A stretch of DNA of 64,000 bases, from assembly GCA_020073525.1 (NCBI GenBank), contig JAIQFA010000008.1, positions 1 to 64,000 of the forward strand, written 5' to 3'. Made by a program: the position numbers and the translations under genes. Each line of letters starts with the position of its first letter. The first letter of the stretch is position 1. The notes beneath the pieces were generated by a model. It was not told where the DNA came from. It did no database searches and worked only from the letters and a program-made list of their open reading frames with translations. The stretch is from Terriglobia bacterium (GTDB lineage Bacteria > Acidobacteriota > Terriglobia > Terriglobales > Acidobacteriaceae). Positions 9,518-18,619 of the stretch are shown here, one piece after another.

Positions 9518-11596
9518 TCACTTGCCGGCCAGTTCGCGCGCGGCCTGGGCTACGGCATCGGCACTGAAGCCGAATTTCTTCTGCAAATCTTTGAGCGGCG
9601 CGGACGCTCCAAACGTGTGCATCCCGATGACCCTCCCCTTCGGTCCCGTATATTGCGCCCAGCCGAACGTCGATCCCTGCTCAACTGCGACGCGTGCGGT
9701 GACGCCGGGCGGAAGCACTTCGTCGCGGTAGCTTTGATCCTGATGCTCGAACAGATCCCACGACGGCATGCTGACAACGCGCGCCCGTATGCCTTCCGCT
9801 TTCAGTTTCTCGTAGGCGTCGAGGCAGAGATACACCTCGCTGCCGGTGGCCATCAAAATCACCTGGGGTTTGCCGCCGTCCGCGTCGGCGAGGATGTAGG
9901 CGCCGCGCGCCACGCCTGCCGCAGGCGCGTATTTCGTGCGATCGAAGGTTGGCAGGGCTTGCCGCGTCAGGACGAGCGCCACCGGTTCCTTCCGCAGCTT
10001 CATGATGACCTTCCACGCCTCGACGACTTCATTGGCATCGGCGGGCCGCAGTGTCATCAGCCCCGGCACCGCTCGCAGCGAGATCAACTGCTCGATTGGT
10101 TGGTGCGTAGGTCCGTCTTCGCCGACGCCGATGGAATCGTGAGTGAAAATCCAGATCGACGGAATTTCCATGATGGCCGAAAGGCGAATGGGAGCCTTCA
10201 TGTAGTCGCTGAAGATCATGAAAGTCGAGCCGTAAGCCCGGATCTTGGAGAGAGTCATGCCGTTCACGATGGCGCCCATGGCGTGCTCGCGAATGCCGAA
10301 GTGGAAGTTACGCGCGTTGTACTGGCCCGCTTCGAAATCGCCGGCACCATCGAAGGTGAGCCGGGTCTTCGTCGAGGGATACAGATCCGCCGAGCCACCC
10401 ATCAGCCAGGGATCGTTCTTAGCAATTGCATTCAGTACTTTGGAGGACGAGTCGCGAGTTGCGAGTCCTTTAGCATCCGCGGGAAATGTGGGGAGGTCCT
10501 TGTCCCATCCATGGGCTGGCTGCTGCTGCCGCAGGCGTCCAAATTGCGCCGCCAAATCCGGATGCTGCTTACCGTACTCACCGAACAACGTATTCCACTG
10601 CCCGCTCAATTGCCGCCCGCGTTTGCCCATGACGTCGCGGAAGTTTTCGCGCACTCCATCGGGCACCAGGAACTTGGCGTCTTCCGGCCAGCCGTAGGCG
10701 CGCTTCGCTAACTTGATTTCTTCTTCCCCGAGCGGTTCGCCGTGGGCTTCCTTCGTGTCCTGCCGATTTGGCGCGCCGAAGCCGATGTGGCTGTCCACGA
10801 TGATCAGCTTGGGCCGATCTTTCACGCTGAGAGCGCGGTTGTAGGCATCCGCGAGAGCAACCAGGTCGTTCGCATCGTGGACGTGTGAGACATCCCAGCC
10901 GTATGCCGCAAACCGGGCAGCCACATTTTCGTCATAGGCCAGATCGGTATTGCCCTCGATCGTGATGTGGTTGTTGTCGTAAATCCAACAAAGGTTAGAA
11001 AGTTTCAAATGCCCAGCAACCGACGCGGCTTCCGAGGAGATTCCTTCCATCATGTCGCCATCGCCGCAGATCGCCCAGATGTTGTAGTTGAACAGCTCGA
11101 ATCCCGGACGATTGAAATGCGCCGCCAGCCAGCGCTCGGCGATCGCCATGCCTACGCTGTTTGCGACACCCTGGCCAAGCGGGCCGGTCGTGGTCTCGAC
11201 ACCCGTGGACCAGCCGTATTCGGGATGCCCCGGAGTCTTGCTGCCCAGTTGCCGGAAATTCTTTATCTCGTCGAGCGACAGCGCGGGGTTTGAAAGAATC
11301 TTGCCATCGGGAGTGACTTCTCTCACGCCTGCCAAATGTATGAGCGAGTACAGCAGCATGGAGGCATGACCATTGGAGAGTACGAAGCGATCACGGTTTG
11401 GCCAGATCGGGTCTTCCGGGTCATAGCGAAGAAACTGCTGCCACAAGCAGTAGGCGACCGGAGCGAGCGCCATTGGCGTCCCAGGATGGCCGGAGTTTGC
11501 CTTCTGCACTGCGTCCATTGAAAGAGTGCGAATCGTGTTGATACACAACTGATCGAGCTGTGTACCGGTGGCGACAGACTGGTCACTCACTGCCAT
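9518..11596 (-). CDS. tkt: Transketolase
   Basis: Thiamine-diphosphate enzyme that moves two-carbon units between pentose phosphate sugars; 692 residues from the ATG at 11596. Seen: NSGHPGTPMALAP near the N-terminus, the thiamine-diphosphate/Mg motif GDGDMMEGISSEA with closing WIYDNNHI, the pyrimidine-domain GIREHAMGAIVNGM, and HDSIGVGEDGPTHQPIEQL. An in-frame TTG one codon upstream of the ATG is possible, but AGGAG at 11604-11608 sits 7 bases from the ATG, which fits better. First gene of the pentose phosphate operon, with its own promoter at 11633-11661. Confidence 0.96.
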   Translation of the reverse strand: MAVSDQSVATGTQLDQLCINTIRTLSMDAVQKANSGHPGTPMALAPVAYCLWQQFLRYDPEDPIWPNRDRFVLSNGHASMLLYSLIHLAGVREVTPDGKILSNPALSLDEIKNFRQLGSKTPGHPEYGWSTGVETTTGPLGQGVANSVGMAIAERWLAAHFNRPGFELFNYNIWAICGDGDMMEGISSEAASVAGHLKLSNLCWIYDNNHITIEGNTDLAYDENVAARFAAYGWDVSHVHDANDLVALADAYNRALSVKDRPKLIIVDSHIGFGAPNRQDTKEAHGEPLGEEEIKLAKRAYGWPEDAKFLVPDGVRENFRDVMGKRGRQLSGQWNTLFGEYGKQHPDLAAQFGRLRQQQPAHGWDKDLPTFPADAKGLATRDSSSKVLNAIAKNDPWLMGGSADLYPSTKTRLTFDGAGDFEAGQYNARNFHFGIREHAMGAIVNGMTLSKIRAYGSTFMIFSDYMKAPIRLSAIMEIPSIWIFTHDSIGVGEDGPTHQPIEQLISLRAVPGLMTLRPADANEVVEAWKVIMKLRKEPVALVLTRQALPTFDRTKYAPAAGVARGAYILADADGGKPQVILMATGSEVYLCLDAYEKLKAEGIRARVVSMPSWDLFEHQDQSYRDEVLPPGVTARVAVEQGSTFGWAQYTGPKGRVIGMHTFGASAPLKDLQKKFGFSADAVAQAARELAGK

Positions 11597-11632
11597 CAAT
11601 GCTCTCCTCGCCCATCAGCTTGGGTCGGCCCC

Positions 11633-11661
11633 GTTATAAAATTAGATGAGATCAGCGCCAA
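11633..11661 (-). promoter_or_regulatory. Sigma-70 promoter of the pentose phosphate operon
   Basis: On the minus strand TTGGCG (11661-11656) and TATAAC (11638-11633) have a 17-base spacer. This puts the start point about 30 bases upstream of the tkt ATG at 11596. Confidence 0.6.
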
Positions 11662-11792
11662 ATGGATACAAACGCGCTGACCGCACAGTCCACCTCGTGA
11701 TCGGGAGACAGAAGACGCACGAAGGGACTAGCCTCTGATTTTACACGGAAAAAATTTGGTTTTTGGAACCTCGCGACGGGGTAGCTGCTATT

Positions 11793-11883
11793 CCCGTAGA
11801 GATGCGGCTTGCCGCGTCTCGGATGGACAACGGTTTGGAGAGTGCGGTACGCAAGAGACGGGGCAAGCCCCGTCTCTCTACGG
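11793..11883. repeat. GAGACGGGGCAAGCCCCGTCTC-family repeat, two units
   Basis: CCCGTAGAGATGCGGCTTGCCGCGTCTC and, after about 30 bases, AGAGACGGGGCAAGCCCCGTCTC ending in CTACGGG. The outer ends CCCGTAG/CTACGGG are themselves inverted, so the whole block can fold as one long structure with two inner hairpins. Confidence 0.85.
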
Positions 11884-11901
11884 GCGGAAGACTGGAGAAC
11901 T

Positions 11902-13146
11902 TCAGGTGAGAAAAAGCTTATCCTGACTGATCCGGTGTTGCAGGGTCGAGGCCAACTGGTCCACATCCGTGGCCGACATGTTCATTGCATCCGGTTCGAG
12001 GATGGGGATGCGGTTCGTTCCGACCGCGTCTCGCCGCACTTGAATCAGCAAAGCCTGCAGGGCCTGGGCATCGTACTTTTGTGGAGACATGCGGATCAAT
12101 TCCTGCAGTGCGGCTCCGACCGACATTCGCTCGCGATAGGGACGCTCGCTGGTCATGGCGTCAAAGCTATCGGCCAAGGCCACGATACGCACCGCTTGCG
12201 GCATTTCGTCCGAGTGGAGACCATCAGGGTAGCCCGACCCGTCTCCGCGTTCATGATGCCAGCGCACGATTTCCGGAATCTGCGGCCACGGAAACTGAAC
12301 CTGACTGACGATCTGATGTCCGACGACCGTGTGGTCCCGCATTTCACGGGATTCTTCCGCGTCGAGCTTCGAAGGTTTCTCAAACAGCCGCCTGTCGACC
12401 GCAACTTTTCCGATGTCGTGCAGGTAGCCTGCCGAGCGGAGCGACGCCACGTCCGTCGGATCCATCCCCAGGGCCTCGCCGATCGCTTGGGAGTAGCGGC
12501 CCACCCGCAGGGAATGTCCATGAATATTGACATGTTTGACGTCGATGGCCGTGGCGAAGGCTTCGAGCGCGTTGTCGTAAAACCCGTGCAGGGAGGCCAG
12601 CAGACGCAAGTTTTCGGAAACGCGCTGTGCCAGAGTCTGGCCGAGAGTGTGATTCTGAATGGCTAGCGCCACATAGTGGCTTAACATTTCAAAGGCGTCG
12701 AGCGCATCTTCTTCGTACAGCGCGTCGCCCTGCCGGCGTCCCAAGGCGATGACCCCCACCAGCTTTCCCCGGACTTTCAGCGGGCAAACGCACTTGAAGA
12801 GTTCCGGAGCAACGTTGCCATTCGAACTCAGAAACACATCGTAGGTAGAACTGTTGAGCAGAACCGGACCAGCGGCTGCGGCCAGCGTGTGCACGTGGCG
12901 GGGAAGAAGGGGGATGAGCGAAGGTTCCGGGAGCAGTGCAAATCCCTGGGCATCGACCGAGGTCAGCAACGACGGCCGTTCGCTGAAGGAAAATAAGACG
13001 GCTTCGCGCGTGCCGGCCGCCTCCATCACGGCGGTCAGCATGACGCGAGCGGTGTGGCGGAAGTCGCGGTCCGCCGTCAACTCGGGCCCCAAATCCGCCA
13101 GCGCTTCGACTGTTCTTAACAGCTTTTTGAGATTGGTTCCCTGCAA
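11902..13146 (-). CDS. GAF and HD-GYP domain protein, probable cyclic-di-GMP phosphodiesterase
   Basis: 414 residues. An N-terminal GAF-like sensor domain (about 15-170) is followed by an HD-GYP domain (about 205-370). The catalytic set is intact: HGHSLRVGRYS, the HD pair in AGYLHDIGK near 240-247, HTVVGHQIV, and the HHERGDGSGYPDG stretch near 294, which is the GYP signature. Intact HD-GYP proteins usually break cyclic-di-GMP down to pGpG or GMP; which ligand the GAF domain senses is not visible. No receiver domain or membrane segment is present, so it is probably cytoplasmic and controlled through GAF. It is divergent from the GAF-TonB gene. The start could be ATG at 13146 with a normal family N-terminus. 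Confidence 0.88.
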   Translation of the reverse strand: MQGTNLKKLLRTVEALADLGPELTADRDFRHTARVMLTAVMEAAGTREAVLFSFSERPSLLTSVDAQGFALLPEPSLIPLLPRHVHTLAAAAGPVLLNSSTYDVFLSSNGNVAPELFKCVCPLKVRGKLVGVIALGRRQGDALYEEDALDAFEMLSHYVALAIQNHTLGQTLAQRVSENLRLLASLHGFYDNALEAFATAIDVKHVNIHGHSLRVGRYSQAIGEALGMDPTDVASLRSAGYLHDIGKVAVDRRLFEKPSKLDAEESREMRDHTVVGHQIVSQVQFPWPQIPEIVRWHHERGDGSGYPDGLHSDEMPQAVRIVALADSFDAMTSERPYRERMSVGAALQELIRMSPQKYDAQALQALLIQVRRDAVGTNRIPILEPDAMNMSATDVDQLASTLQHRISQDKLFLT

Positions 13147-13325
13147 TCCTCTTGCGGAGGTGCATGCGAGAAACCAGAGCGCTATCAGCGTAGCATTGCC
13201 CCGGCGGCTCGATTATTGGTTAGTTTGGTGCCAATTTGCCCCTAGCCGGAACGGTGATGTTTTGCGTGAGGTGTTGAACGCAACTGTCCGAAAATACACG
13301 GAAGGGCTTATCCGCGTTACTTGTC

Positions 13326-13354
13326 TTGACAGGCGCGGATTGTTGCCTCATACT
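13326..13354 (+). promoter_or_regulatory. Promoter for the GAF-TonB gene
   Basis: TTGACA (13326-13331), a 17-base spacer and CATACT (13349-13354). It is correctly placed about 70 bases upstream of the chosen GTG start at 13424. Confidence 0.6.
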
Positions 13355-13423
13355 TCGGCCAAATCGCCCGCGCCGCTTGCGTTCTGCCGGTTTTGCCGGC
13401 AATCTACCAATCGAGAAAAACCT

Positions 13424-14941
13424 GTGGTTGTGCCACAATCCAAGCCGCCGCGCCCAAGGAAAATACTGAGCGCGTTCGATCGCCATTTTTCGCCTGAGAC
13501 TGCGCCCGGCCCCTCCGGCAATACCTCTGGACCCCTTGACGAGAGCAGTGCCTTGTCGTCGCTGAAGGACCTGATCGCGGCCGGGGATCAGCGCCTGGAC
13601 CCCATGCTCGCGACCATCGCCGATGCCGCCCGGCAACTGACCGGCGCCTCTGGAGCAGCGCTGGCCATGTGGAAAGAGGGCGCGATGGTGTGCCGCGCGC
13701 GCAGCGGCGACACGGCTCCCCCGCTTGGGGCGCGGCTGAGCGTGGATACTGGAATCTCGGGAGAATGTTTACGCACGGGTAAAGTTCACCATTGCGCGGA
13801 TACCGAGAATGATCCGTTCGTCGACGTCGAGGTCTGCCGCACCCTGGGTCTGCGCTCGATTGCTGTCTTGCCGATTCAGGGCTGGCGCGGCATCAACGGA
13901 ATTCTCGAAGTTTTTTCCACCCGGCCCGCAGCTTTCAGCGAACAACATATTGCAACCCTTCAGCAGCTCGCGGCGCTGGCGGAACGGGCGCGCGCAACCC
14001 AACCGCATGGCGCATCGGCGCTCCCGCCCAGGACTGTACCGGCGCTCGACAGCCGGCAATCGTCCGCTCTTCTTCCGGCGTCGGACCGGGTTGGGGATGT
14101 GGCTCTTGCTTTCATCGATCGCCGTTCGCGGCCCTTCGTATTGGGCGGTTTGGGCCTGTTGGCGATCTCGTTGCTCGCCCTTGTGATCTGGTTGGGTTGG
14201 CGGGGTCCGAACGACACGAATGGCAAGGCGCAAGCAGCGACGCCGGTTCTCGTCAACGCCGCCGCAACTGCCCCGGCCGCAATCGCGCATCCTCCGGACA
14301 GCGACCTGGTCTGGAAGCCGAATCCGGGCGGCGAAACGCTGTTTGCATCCAACGGAAAGCCTTCCGCCGGATCCCCGGTGAAGTTCGCCTCAAAAGTGGA
14401 CATAGTCGCGGGAAAGAAGACGCAAGCGGATCGATCGCCCTTGCTCGCCGATCTGGCTGACAAGGTTGCCGCCAATGCCGCCATCCCGCACGGAGAGCCC
14501 GGCGCCCAGCGTGGCTCTCCGACAGCGCCAAAGACCGAACTAAAGTCTGATGAGGGCGACTTGGCCGAGCCGCCTCTGATCACCACCAGCGTGACGAGCC
14601 AGTCTCCTCTTAACGGAGTTCTCTCCGCCAAAGCTTCTTTGCCCGGGCTTTCCGTGCCTGTATCGCGCGGAGTTTCGGGTGGCCAACTCATGCACCGCGT
14701 AGCGCCTGTTTATCCCGCCCAGGCCCGCCTACTACGACAGGAAGGGAAGGTTGTTCTAGCTGCAACCGTCATGGAGGACGGAACGGTGCGCGATATCAAA
14801 GTTGTGGAAGGGGCGCCGGTGTTTGCTCAACCCGCCATGGACGCAGTGAAGCACTGGCGCTACAAGCCCTATGAACTCGACGGAAAACCAGTAAAGAACG
14901 AGATCCGGATCAATGTCGATTTCAAGTTTCCCAGTCATTGA
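13424..14941 (+). CDS. GAF domain, membrane segment and TonB C-terminal domain fusion
   Basis: About 505 residues. Seen in order: a GAF-like domain (about 40-180, with VDTGISGECLRTGKVHHCADTEN as in GAF sensors), a linker, one membrane segment near 239-257 (LGGLGLLAISLLALVIWLGW), a Pro/Ala/Lys-rich stretch, and a TonB C-terminal domain (about 422-505; VAPVYPAQARLLRQEGKVVLAATVMEDG and MDAVKHWRYKPYELDG). The layout puts GAF in the cytoplasm and the TonB-like domain in the periplasm. TonB normally couples inner-membrane energy to outer-membrane receptors; a GAF input would be unusual. The frame is open far upstream (antisense to the HD-GYP gene), but no ATG lies before the GAF domain. GTG at 13424 or 13430 is chosen because it follows the promoter at 13326; the start is uncertain. 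Confidence 0.8.
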   Translation: MVVPQSKPPRPRKILSAFDRHFSPETAPGPSGNTSGPLDESSALSSLKDLIAAGDQRLDPMLATIADAARQLTGASGAALAMWKEGAMVCRARSGDTAPPLGARLSVDTGISGECLRTGKVHHCADTENDPFVDVEVCRTLGLRSIAVLPIQGWRGINGILEVFSTRPAAFSEQHIATLQQLAALAERARATQPHGASALPPRTVPALDSRQSSALLPASDRVGDVALAFIDRRSRPFVLGGLGLLAISLLALVIWLGWRGPNDTNGKAQAATPVLVNAAATAPAAIAHPPDSDLVWKPNPGGETLFASNGKPSAGSPVKFASKVDIVAGKKTQADRSPLLADLADKVAANAAIPHGEPGAQRGSPTAPKTELKSDEGDLAEPPLITTSVTSQSPLNGVLSAKASLPGLSVPVSRGVSGGQLMHRVAPVYPAQARLLRQEGKVVLAATVMEDGTVRDIKVVEGAPVFAQPAMDAVKHWRYKPYELDGKPVKNEIRINVDFKFPSH

Positions 14942-14947
14942 GATATG

Positions 14948-15015
14948 AAGCATTGAATCATTTAGTCGTTGAGTCACTGAGTCAGGTGATTCCAATGATT
15001 CAACGACCCAATCAA
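14948..15015. repeat. Imperfect inverted repeat between convergent genes
   Basis: CATTGAATCATT near 14950 pairs with AATGATTCAACG near 14994. It lies between the stops of the GAF-TonB gene and the glycosyltransferase and may act as a two-way terminator. There is no clean U-tract. Confidence 0.5.
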
Positions 15016-15030
15016 CAAATGGCTCAACAG

Positions 15031-16659
15031 CTACACTCCCACGGGAAATGGCTTGGTATGCGTTTCCGATCCAACCGAGAGTCCCGCGAATCTCCCCTGC
15101 AGCAGCGACATCAGCCCCGTAACCCAGTAACCGACCACAAACAGCAGCAGGAAGGGAACGGTGAAGTAATTCTCGTTATCGACGGCGTAGACGATCGCCA
15201 GCGCGAAGTAGGTTCCGATCAGCAGTTCAATCCACGGAACCCATCCCAGACGCTTGCGGTATTTGGCGCCGAGGACCCTGTCCTTTTTCGATGCGACGCG
15301 GTACTTGGGGGTACGCGCGAAAGCAGTCTGCTTACCCACCAGCGCTTCGAGGACGGCAATGGTATTGGTGACCGTCAGCCCGATGCCCAGAGACATCAAC
15401 AGCGGCAGATAGAGCAGCGCGCGCAACCAGCTCTTCGGAAACAGTTCCTTCTGCGAGACCAGATAGAAACTGGAAATGGAAAACGTCGAAGCCATAAACA
15501 GGGGCAGGTCGATATAGAGCATCTGGAACCATCCCTGGTAGAAACGAATAATCATGGCGGGCATCAGCAAAACCGAGAGCACGATCATCAGCGGGTAGCT
15601 GAGATTGGCGGTCAGGTGATACACGGCTTCGATTTTCACGTGCCGTGATTCGTTGCTGGCGAGCACTCTGGGGAGTATTTTCTTTGAGACCTGGATCAGT
15701 CCCTTGGCCCAGCGCGCCTGCTGCGTTTTGAAGGCCGTCATCTCCACCGGCAGCTCGGCCGGGCACTCGACATCCTGGAGATAAACAAACTTCCACCCTT
15801 TGAGTTGGGCGCGGTACGAAAGATCGGTGTCTTCGGTAAGCGTGTCATGTTCCCAGCCGCCCGCTTCGTCAATCGCGCGGCGCCGCCACATGCCGGCCGT
15901 GCCGTTGAAGTTGAAGAAGACGCCGCTGCGCGATCGTCCCGAATGTTCCAGCACGAAATGGCCGTCGAGCAGAATGGCTTCGACCTGAGTCAGCAACGAG
16001 TAGTTGCGGTTGATGTGCGTCCAGCGCGTCTGCACCATGCCGACCTTGGGATCGGTGAAGTGATGGATGCACTTCAACAGGAAGTCGGGCGGCGGAACAA
16101 AATCGGCGTCAAAGATAGCGACGAATTCGCCCTTCGCCGTTTGCAGGCCCGCTTCCAGAGCGCCCGCCTTGAAACCTTCCCGATTCTCGCGGTGCAGGTA
16201 CACGACCGGATGGCCGAGCGCGGCATAGCGCTCCACCAGAAGGCGGGCTACCTCGACGGTTTCGTCGGTCGAGTCGTCGAGCAGTTGGATGTCGAGTTTA
16301 TCTTGGGGATATTCAAGCCGGCACACGGCGTCCAACAGCCGGTCGACCACGTACTGCTCGTTGAAGATTGGCAACTGCACTGTCACCCGCGGCAGTTCGG
16401 CGAAACGCGCCGCAGGTTCCTTCGTCTTGTTCTTCCCGTGCTTGTAATAAAGATAGACCAGCCAGTAGCGGTGCGCCCCGTACGCTGCCAGGATAATCAG
16501 CACGATGAAATAGGGAATCAGCAGCGCCAGATCAAATGCGTTGACCTGGTAAAGGCCCTGGAAAGTCTTGTCCAGAAAGTGCTGGCGCAGGTAGGGACCC
16601 CAGCCCTTGGAGGTAAACAGGACCATGGCGAGCGGGGAAGAAGTGGGTGTCAAATCCAT
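15031..16659 (-). CDS. Membrane processive glycosyltransferase family 2 (cellulose-synthase/mannan-synthase-like)
   Basis: 542 residues. An N-terminal membrane segment (about 40-65, LALLIPYFIVLIILAAYG) precedes a cytoplasmic GT-A domain with the four family motifs: LLDDSTDE, DADFVPP (metal-binding DxD), the catalytic TEDTDLSYRAQLKGW, and the QQARWAKG acceptor motif. Four or more membrane segments follow (about 340-500). This is the arrangement of inverting GT2 synthases that make and export a beta-linked polysaccharide. Product is not readable; related proteins are annotated as cellulose synthase catalytic subunit or glucomannan 4-beta-mannosyltransferase. No PilZ domain, BcsB or BcsC partner is nearby. 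It stands alone between an inverted repeat and a REP-like pair. Confidence 0.85.
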   Translation of the reverse strand: MDLTPTSSPLAMVLFTSKGWGPYLRQHFLDKTFQGLYQVNAFDLALLIPYFIVLIILAAYGAHRYWLVYLYYKHGKNKTKEPAARFAELPRVTVQLPIFNEQYVVDRLLDAVCRLEYPQDKLDIQLLDDSTDETVEVARLLVERYAALGHPVVYLHRENREGFKAGALEAGLQTAKGEFVAIFDADFVPPPDFLLKCIHHFTDPKVGMVQTRWTHINRNYSLLTQVEAILLDGHFVLEHSGRSRSGVFFNFNGTAGMWRRRAIDEAGGWEHDTLTEDTDLSYRAQLKGWKFVYLQDVECPAELPVEMTAFKTQQARWAKGLIQVSKKILPRVLASNESRHVKIEAVYHLTANLSYPLMIVLSVLLMPAMIIRFYQGWFQMLYIDLPLFMASTFSISSFYLVSQKELFPKSWLRALLYLPLLMSLGIGLTVTNTIAVLEALVGKQTAFARTPKYRVASKKDRVLGAKYRKRLGWVPWIELLIGTYFALAIVYAVDNENYFTVPFLLLFVVGYWVTGLMSLLQGRFAGLSVGSETHTKPFPVGV

Positions 16660-16745
16660 GAACTCAACAGGACCATGAAGCTAAAAGGAAAGACAGCAGC
16701 AAAGGCATTGTACCTGATCGTTCGCCGTCGTCCGCAGTGTGAGGG

Positions 16746-16785
16746 GACGGGGTTTCGCCCCGTCGCAGCGGGGCGTAGCCCCGCT
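16746..16785. repeat. Two adjacent GC-rich hairpins
   Basis: GACGGGG/CCCCGTC (16746-16752 with 16758-16764) and AGCGGGGC/GCCCCGCT (16767-16774 with 16778-16785), each with a short loop. They lie between the glycosyltransferase start and the end of the next gene and resemble REP-type elements. Confidence 0.75.
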
Positions 16786-16805
16786 ACCACACGATTGAGG
16801 AAGCA

Positions 16806-18479
16806 TTACCGCCACTCCTCAGCCACGGGACTCAGCTTCAGTTCGATCTTCTGATTGGACCCCTCTTCCACTTTTGCCGCCGTACCGTTGCTCTCCTGCG
16901 ACTTGAGAAAGTCCGGATCGCGGTAGACGCCGTCTTCCAGATCCTGCCAGGCATAGAGCGTGTAACTGCCGGGCGCCATGCCGCGGATCGTAAAGCGTCC
17001 ATGCTGATCGGTCGATCCGGTCACGAAACGGTCGGGAAGCTTGCGGTATTTTTCTTCCGGCACGGCCACCACCGTTGCGTTGGGCACCGGATGATCGTTG
17101 TCCACATCTTTTTCCTTTTCAACGACCGCTCCCTCGATTGTGCCTCCCTTGGTGCTTACCACCAGTTCGAGCGTCGCCGGCCCGCTGGCCGTGAATCCGG
17201 CTGCAATATCTCGTCCGCCCAGCGTCGCCGATTTCAGGAAAAAACCCTGCCCGTCGCCTCCGTACACCTGCACGATGTAGTTGCCGGGATTCACATTCTT
17301 CCATTCGAAGTTACCGAACCGGTCCACCGGCGCGTTGGTCCCAAAGAATTCTTGCGACATGAAGAAGCCGGGATCTTCGGGCAACTCGGCCTGGCGCAGG
17401 TTCGCTGAGTATTGTGTAAGGTCGCCACGCGTTTTGCTCTCGAGGGAGAGATGACCGGAGAGCCGGAAAGAAGGTAGGGGTGTCAGCTTCAAGCCGTCCA
17501 CGTCAGCGGCGACGACGGTGACGTCCTGGCGCGCCGTCAGCGACTGCGATTCGGTGCTGATCGACGCTCCCACTACATACGATCCCGGACCGATTCCACG
17601 CACTTCGAACTGGCCGTCGGGCCCAACTTCACTGGATTGGACAGAATCGCCCGCTTTTGACATCAACTCCACGACCGGCTTCTGGGTCGCCGTGAGGCCC
17701 GTAACAATTCCTCGGACGCGATACGCCCTCGCCGGAACCAGCGTGAGGTTAACCGGTATTTCATCGCCCGCTTTGAGCGTCACCGTCGAAGCCTGCATTC
17801 CGTCGTGAGTTCCCGGATAGTAAGTCGTGAGGTAGCGGGTATCTGGTTGGGTGTCGCTCGGGATATCGTCCTTCGGCGATTTGTCCTGCTGCCGCTCGTA
17901 ATCGCGGACATCCGGAGGCGGCATCGCCGCGATCCAATACTGGCCGGGGAACAAACCGGCGAGGCGGTATTCGCCCAGATCGTTCGTTGCCACGGTTCCA
18001 ACGCTTTCGCGCGCGGACTTCCCTGGCTTCTTTTTTTGTGCGATGACCCGGACCTCGGACATGGGGTCGCCATCTTCGTCCGTAATGCGCCCGCTGATGA
18101 CCGCCGTGGGCAGCATTCGAAAGAGAAGGTCCTCGACCGACTGGCCGGCTTGAATCGTGAAAACGTTGACGTCCGCTTTGAGCCCACGCCCATTGACCTC
18201 GATAAACCCAGTTCTTTCGAAAAAGATCCGGTAACGTCCTGGCACGACGTTCTCCACGCGGAAATGGCCGTCGGCATCCGTCGAGGCAGTGTAATTTCCA
18301 CCCTCTTTCTGGTTTTCTGCGATGACCTGCACGAGCACTTTCTTAAGCGGCTCGCTGCCCGGCTCTTTGACCACCGTGCCTGCAATGGAGGACGCCTTCG
18401 CGGCAGGTGGGGATTCCTGCGCGCTCGCCAGCAACACGGTGCCAAAAAAGAGCAGGGCGAATAGGAGTGAGCGCGTCAT
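16806..18479 (-). CDS. Exported protein with several carboxypeptidase-regulatory-like beta domains
   Basis: About 557 residues from the ATG at 18479, which begins a clear signal peptide (MTRSLLFALLFFGTVLLASAQ). Two in-frame codons upstream give an earlier ATG (18497), but the signal peptide argues for 18479. The mature part is made of repeated Ig-like/CarboxypepD_reg modules: SSIAGTVVKEPGSEPLKKV, a second near AVISGRITDEDGDPMSEV, a third near TIEGAVVEKEKD, each followed by turns such as GHFRVENVVPGRYRI and GRFTIRGMAPGSYTLYAW. Such proteins are abundant in Acidobacteria and are probably cell-surface or periplasmic. No enzyme motif is visible. The region to 18619 holds an inverted repeat. Confidence 0.8.
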   Translation of the reverse strand: MTRSLLFALLFFGTVLLASAQESPPAAKASSIAGTVVKEPGSEPLKKVLVQVIAENQKEGGNYTASTDADGHFRVENVVPGRYRIFFERTGFIEVNGRGLKADVNVFTIQAGQSVEDLLFRMLPTAVISGRITDEDGDPMSEVRVIAQKKKPGKSARESVGTVATNDLGEYRLAGLFPGQYWIAAMPPPDVRDYERQQDKSPKDDIPSDTQPDTRYLTTYYPGTHDGMQASTVTLKAGDEIPVNLTLVPARAYRVRGIVTGLTATQKPVVELMSKAGDSVQSSEVGPDGQFEVRGIGPGSYVVGASISTESQSLTARQDVTVVAADVDGLKLTPLPSFRLSGHLSLESKTRGDLTQYSANLRQAELPEDPGFFMSQEFFGTNAPVDRFGNFEWKNVNPGNYIVQVYGGDGQGFFLKSATLGGRDIAAGFTASGPATLELVVSTKGGTIEGAVVEKEKDVDNDHPVPNATVVAVPEEKYRKLPDRFVTGSTDQHGRFTIRGMAPGSYTLYAWQDLEDGVYRDPDFLKSQESNGTAAKVEEGSNQKIELKLSPVAEEWR

Positions 18480-18512
18480 TCGATGTCGACATTCCATGCC
18501 GGGGCCGCCAAG

Positions 18513-18597
18513 GGCTTAACCACACAGGGGGCACAGGGTTGCACGGGGGGAAAGCTCTCATCCTCCGTGTTCCTCTGTGTGCCCCCTGTGGTTAAGC
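18513..18597. repeat. Inverted repeat with CACAGGGGGCACAG arms
   Basis: Arms of about 24 bases (18513-18536 and 18574-18597), near-perfect complements apart from a shifted CA dinucleotide. It lies between mqnC and the exported protein gene and is a strong hairpin in either direction. Confidence 0.75.
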
Positions 18598-18619
18598 CTT
18601 CCATCGCCCGCGCGAGAAA

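Larger units (their letters stand above)
11597..11901. other. 305-base gap between tkt and the HD-GYP gene
   Basis: Holds the tkt promoter (11633-11661, minus) and a two-unit palindromic repeat (11793-11883). No open reading frame with coding character was seen. The HD-GYP gene ends at 11902 and is transcribed toward tkt, so the repeat could also serve as its terminator. Confidence 0.6.

Noticed and set aside
8067-9731. A 554-residue plus frame opposite tal-pgi
   Set aside because: Antisense shadow of a high-GC gene; no ribosome site and no recognisable domain.
9479-10711. A 410-residue plus frame opposite tkt
   Set aside because: Shadow frame; tkt motifs on the minus strand are complete.
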